A stretch of DNA of 9,294 nt from an uncultured Eubacteriales bacterium (GTDB lineage Bacteria > Bacillota > Clostridia > Lachnospirales > Lachnospiraceae). The translations under genes were made by a program, and so were the position numbers. The stretch spans positions 1-9,294 of the forward strand of contig ONWL01000065.1 of assembly GCA_900321525.1 (NCBI GenBank), read 5' to 3'. Within the stretch, counting starts at the first letter, position 1, and each line of letters opens with the position of its first letter. The notes beneath the pieces were generated by a model. It was not told where the DNA came from, did not search any database, and was given only the letters and a program-made list of their open reading frames with translations. Positions 7,530 to 9,294 of the stretch are shown piece by piece.

Positions 7530-7558
7530 TTGACGATTGTCCAAACCTACGGTAAAAT
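7530..7558 (+). promoter_or_regulatory. Promoter of the ArsR-DUF4250 pair
   Basis: TTGACG (7530-7535) and TAAAAT (7553-7558), each 5/6 to consensus, are 17 nt apart. The start would be near 7565, giving a leader of only about 20 nt before ATG 7586. I see no clear ArsR-type 12-2-12 operator, although autorepression is usual in the family. Confidence 0.65.
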
Positions 7559-7585
7559 AAAAATCAAAGACAGGGAGGAACACAC

Positions 7586-7978
7586 ATGAGCACCACACAA
7601 TTGATACAGATGCCACACAATCACGGAGACTTAGAGGATGTCCTTTCCGTGATGCCAAAAACCACTGATTTTCTGGCTGCAGCAGATACATTCCGACAAT
7701 TAGGAGACGGCACCAGACTACAGATCCTCTGGCTGCTTTCCCACAGTGAGCAATGCGTCCTGAACATTGCAGCAGCAGTGGAAATGAGTGCCCCCGCTGT
7801 CTCCCACCACTTAAAGGGACTACGGCAAAGCGGACTGATTATATCCAGACGTTCGGGTAAGGAAGTGTACTATACCCTTTCCGATACCAAAGAGGCACAA
7901 CTGCTGCATGCTACCATTGATGCATTATTCGAAATCACCTGTCCGAAAGGAGTATACACCCATGAACATACCAAATGA
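7586..7978 (+). CDS. ArsR/SmtB-family winged-helix repressor
   Basis: This 130-residue protein is of normal size for a metal- or stress-responsive repressor that leaves DNA when it binds its effector. The winged helix-turn-helix spans about residues 30-100. It contains LGDGTRLQILWLL, the recognition helix AAVEMSAPAVSHHLKGLRQSG and the wing SRRSGKEVYYTL. Cys57 in SEQCVLNI sits where arsenic sensors have ELCVCDL, but the second Cys is absent. Other candidate ligands are His11 and His13 at the N-terminus, His108 in the last helix, and Cys119, His126 and His128 at the C-terminus (CPKGVYTHEHTK). The effector cannot be deduced. The start follows AGGGAGG at 7572-7578. Its end overlaps the next gene by 17 nt. 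No transporter or metal-resistance gene is adjacent, so the target may be elsewhere or be the operon itself. Confidence 0.9.
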   Translation: MSTTQLIQMPHNHGDLEDVLSVMPKTTDFLAAADTFRQLGDGTRLQILWLLSHSEQCVLNIAAAVEMSAPAVSHHLKGLRQSGLIISRRSGKEVYYTLSDTKEAQLLHATIDALFEITCPKGVYTHEHTK

Positions 7979-8138
7979 TCCTATGATCTTATTGAGTTTT
8001 ATCAATACCCAGCTACGTGACTTCTACGACAGTCTGGAGGCTTTTTGTGAAGCAGCAGATGCAGATGCGGATGCCATCCGGCAGAAGCTTTCTTCTATAG
8101 ATTATGAATACAATCCCGACCAAAATCAGTTTGTATAA
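7962..8138 (+). CDS. DUF4250-family micro-protein
   Basis: This protein of 58 residues begins MNIPNDPMILLSFINTQLRD and ends DYEYNPDQNQFV. Both ends match my recollection of DUF4250 (start P-x-D-P-x-x-L-L-S-x-x-N-T-x-L-R-D, end IDYxYxxxxNQFV), and the length is typical. No biochemical role is known to me. No signal peptide or membrane segment is present, so it is probably cytosolic. ATG 7962 is chosen because AAAGGAG (7946-7952) lies 9 nt before it and because the conserved start requires it. It overlaps the ArsR stop by 17 nt in another frame, which suggests translational coupling and a shared transcript. A TATAAT occurs at its stop codon (8134-8139), but no matching -35 was found. Confidence 0.85.
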   Translation: MNIPNDPMILLSFINTQLRDFYDSLEAFCEAADADADAIRQKLSSIDYEYNPDQNQFV

Positions 8139-8153
8139 TATCTGAAATCCACT

Positions 8154-8376
8154 TTAGGCATTTGTGAAACTCTCCAAAAAATTTAATAAGTGTTGACTAG
8201 GAAGGCAAATATGGCTTTTGAAGGCCACCCCAAACGCCGGTACTTGCTTTTTGAAGCAAATTGCGAACAAAAAGCTTAGTATCCGTTGCGTTTTCACCTG
8301 GCGAAAGCTTGCCCTTGCCTGAAAAAGCCATATTGCGAAACTTCAAGAAAGTTATTGAAGTTTCGCAAGTGCCTAA
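8154..8376. mobile_element. MITE-like 223-bp element with inverted ends and target duplication
   Basis: The 18-bp ends TTAGGCATTTGTGAAACT (8154-8171) and AGTTTCGCAAGTGCCTAA (8359-8376) are inverted repeats, 16/18 identical. The flanks carry a direct repeat AATCCACT (8146-8153 and 8377-8384), as expected of an 8-bp target duplication. Boundaries could shift by one base at each end (6- or 10-bp duplication), because TTT/AAA at the junctions also match. No transposase frame fits inside, so it would be non-autonomous. Removing it together with one copy of the direct repeat brings a leader directly in front of the AraC ribosome binding site at 8391-8399. The interior is highly structured: 8208-8219 pairs with 8323-8334, and 8246-8253 with 8268-8275. 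The GGC-start of the ends is reminiscent of ISL3-type elements, but this is not established. It could instead be a structured leader RNA. Confidence 0.6.
8333..8368 (+). ncRNA. Perfect 14-bp hairpin inside the element
   Basis: TTGCGAAACTTCAA (8333-8346) and TTGAAGTTTCGCAA (8355-8368) pair without mismatch around the 8-nt loop GAAAGTTA. The right arm is also part of the right inverted end (8359-8376), so this hairpin and end-to-end pairing exclude each other. It ends about 22 nt before the AraC ribosome binding site. No T-run follows, so it is not a typical terminator. Whether it works as RNA, as a subterminal transposase site or both is open. Confidence 0.45.
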
Positions 8377-8407
8377 AATCCACTTTTTAGAAAGGAGGAT
8401 CTTGTCT

Positions 8408-9148
8408 ATGTGCCTGGAAAAAGAATGGCACTTACAGGAATTCCATGAAAGTGAACAGGAAAACAGTCACCGTCCCATTCAGGAAGAATACTCCTTTTAT
8501 CAGGCAGTCAAATCCGGTGATATGAATTTTGTAAGAGAAAACTGTCAAAAAGGGGAGTTTTCCAATCCGAAAGGCATGGGGCTGCTGTCCAAAAATCCTC
8601 TGACCAACCTGAAATATCATTTTGTCATTACCGTGGCCATGATCACCAGACACTGTGTAGATGGAGGTATGGAACTGGAGCAGGCCTATCGTCTCAGCGA
8701 TTTTTATATTTTGCGGATGGACAGCTGTACCAGTATACAGGAAGTGACTGCACTACACAATGATATGGTTCTGGACTTCACTGGTAAGATGTTACAACTC
8801 CAAAAAGGTGTCACCTTTTCCAAACCCGTGGTGCAGTGTATGGATTATATTTATAGCCACATCCATGAACGCATTACCGTTCAGGAACTGGCAGATTATG
8901 CTGCCCTTTCCCCCAGCTATTTATCCAGACTGTTCAAAAAAGAACTGGGACTTTCTATTAGTGATTATATCCGTGAAAAGAAACTGGAAAAAGCACAGAA
9001 TCTTCTGCGCTATTCCGATTTCAGTTTTATTGAAATTTCCAATTATCTGGCCTTTTCTTCTCAGAGCCATTTTATTCAGTTTTTTGAGAAGTATATGGGA
9101 ATGACGCCCAGACAATATCGAAACAAATATTATCGCAAAAACTCATAA
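8408..9148 (+). CDS. AraC-family regulator, intact paralogue
   Basis: This 246-residue transcription regulator has an N-terminal domain (about 1-140; EEYSFYQAVKSGDMNFV, NPLTNLKYHFVITVAMITRH, LSDFYILRMD). It is followed by a C-terminal AraC/XylS domain with two helix-turn-helices, ITVQELADYAALSPSYLSRL near 156-175 and FIEISNYLAFSSQSHFIQFF near 207-226, ending in the family signature MGMTPRQYRNKYY. There is no obvious sugar-binding cupin. The start at 8408 is fixed by AAAGGAGGA at 8391-8399; the in-frame extension back to 8261 runs through the inserted element and is not coding. It is colinear with the broken copy at 5680-6419 and clearly similar throughout, so the two came from one duplication. 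Its targets may have included the glucanase genes nearby (inference). The upstream element may alter its expression. Confidence 0.93.
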   Translation: MCLEKEWHLQEFHESEQENSHRPIQEEYSFYQAVKSGDMNFVRENCQKGEFSNPKGMGLLSKNPLTNLKYHFVITVAMITRHCVDGGMELEQAYRLSDFYILRMDSCTSIQEVTALHNDMVLDFTGKMLQLQKGVTFSKPVVQCMDYIYSHIHERITVQELADYAALSPSYLSRLFKKELGLSISDYIREKKLEKAQNLLRYSDFSFIEISNYLAFSSQSHFIQFFEKYMGMTPRQYRNKYYRKNS

Positions 9149-9152
9149 GACT

Positions 9153-9193
9153 GAGAGGACACAGATCAAACTGGTCTGTGTCCTCTCTTTTTT
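9153..9193 (+). terminator. Intrinsic terminator after the AraC gene
   Basis: A 15-bp stem (9153-9167 with 9173-9187, one G-U pair) with a 5-nt loop is followed by six T residues (9188-9193). It begins 5 nt after the stop codon at 9148. Its T-run overlaps the stop codon of the convergent gene. Confidence 0.92.
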
Positions 9194-9294
9194 ATCGTTT
9201 TGCAATGATCATCCGGGTGATATCCAAGCCGTCCATATGAAGTACCAGTTTCACATAATGATTCTTTCCTTTCAGTTCTCCCAGACTTTCCTTT
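9192..9294 (-). CDS. C-terminal end of an unidentified convergent protein
   Basis: On the minus strand a frame open from the window edge ends at TAA (9194-9192). The last 33 residues include LGELKGKNHYVKLVLHMDG and end LDITRMIIAKR. The composition is coding-like, and the frame abuts the terminator of the convergent AraC gene exactly, as real gene ends do. I do not recognise the family. Confidence 0.6.
   Translation of the reverse strand, partial: KESLGELKGKNHYVKLVLHMDGLDITRMIIAKR

Noticed and set aside
8154..8376. Firm assignment of the element to the ISL3 family
   Set aside because: With ends starting at GGC no target duplication is seen; the duplication needs two or three extra bases at each end, and no transposase is present to confirm it.
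8261..8407. N-terminal extension of the intact AraC gene
   Set aside because: The extension lies mainly in the inverted-repeat element, has no ribosome binding site, and the paralogue aligns only from the Met at 8408.
1..9294. CRISPR array, tRNA or rRNA genes
   Set aside because: No regularly spaced direct repeats and no recognisable tRNA or rRNA sequence were seen on either strand.

Overview
The window looks like a chromosomal piece from a Lachnospiraceae-type Clostridium relative (Firmicutes). The reasons are a long, highly codon-biased pyruvate phosphate dikinase of the clostridial type, an S-layer-anchored multimodular exoprotein, AGGAGG ribosome binding sites, TTGACA/TATAAT-type promoters, a DUF4250 micro-protein and AraC regulators typical of gut Clostridia. 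This assignment is inferred from protein character; no search was run.

Layout. At the left edge (1-58, minus) there is probably the very start of a gene that runs out of the window, behind a good sigma-A promoter (180-208). Then comes ppdK (432-3065, minus), with its own promoter (3158-3186), an AGGAGG site and a strong terminator (342-385). Upstream of it, on the same strand, lies a 742-codon open frame (3306-5534). It joins unrecognised beta-rich modules, the C-terminal half of a GH16 beta-glucanase, a ricin-type (CBM13-like) lectin and three SLH repeats. It has no signal peptide and appears truncated at its 5' end.

The middle of the window is a decayed beta-glucan locus. An AraC-family regulator (5680-6419, minus) is broken by a single missing base. 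Divergent from it is a secreted-enzyme remnant (6654-7497, plus): a signal peptide and an N-terminal module joined out of frame to the tail of a GH5 cellulase-like domain. In both glycosidase remnants the preserved part starts just after the catalytic core. The regulator, the GH16 remnant and the GH5 remnant look like a former regulator-plus-glucanase set that no longer works. The divergent intergenic region still carries facing promoters, a 20-bp-spaced direct repeat and a palindrome that could be operators.

The right part is intact: an ArsR-family repressor overlapping a DUF4250 gene (7586-8138) behind its own promoter, then a 223-bp terminal-inverted-repeat element with an apparent 8-bp target duplication (8154-8376), inserted directly in front of the ribosome binding site of a second AraC regulator (8408-9148). 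This regulator is a full-length paralogue of the broken one, and the alignment of the two is what shows the frameshift. A strong terminator and the tail of a convergent gene close the window.

The most interesting item is the 8154-8376 element. It is bounded like a MITE, but its two 18-nt ends pair completely as RNA (two G-U wobbles). It also contains a perfect 14-bp hairpin that competes with that end pairing, and a potential pseudoknot.
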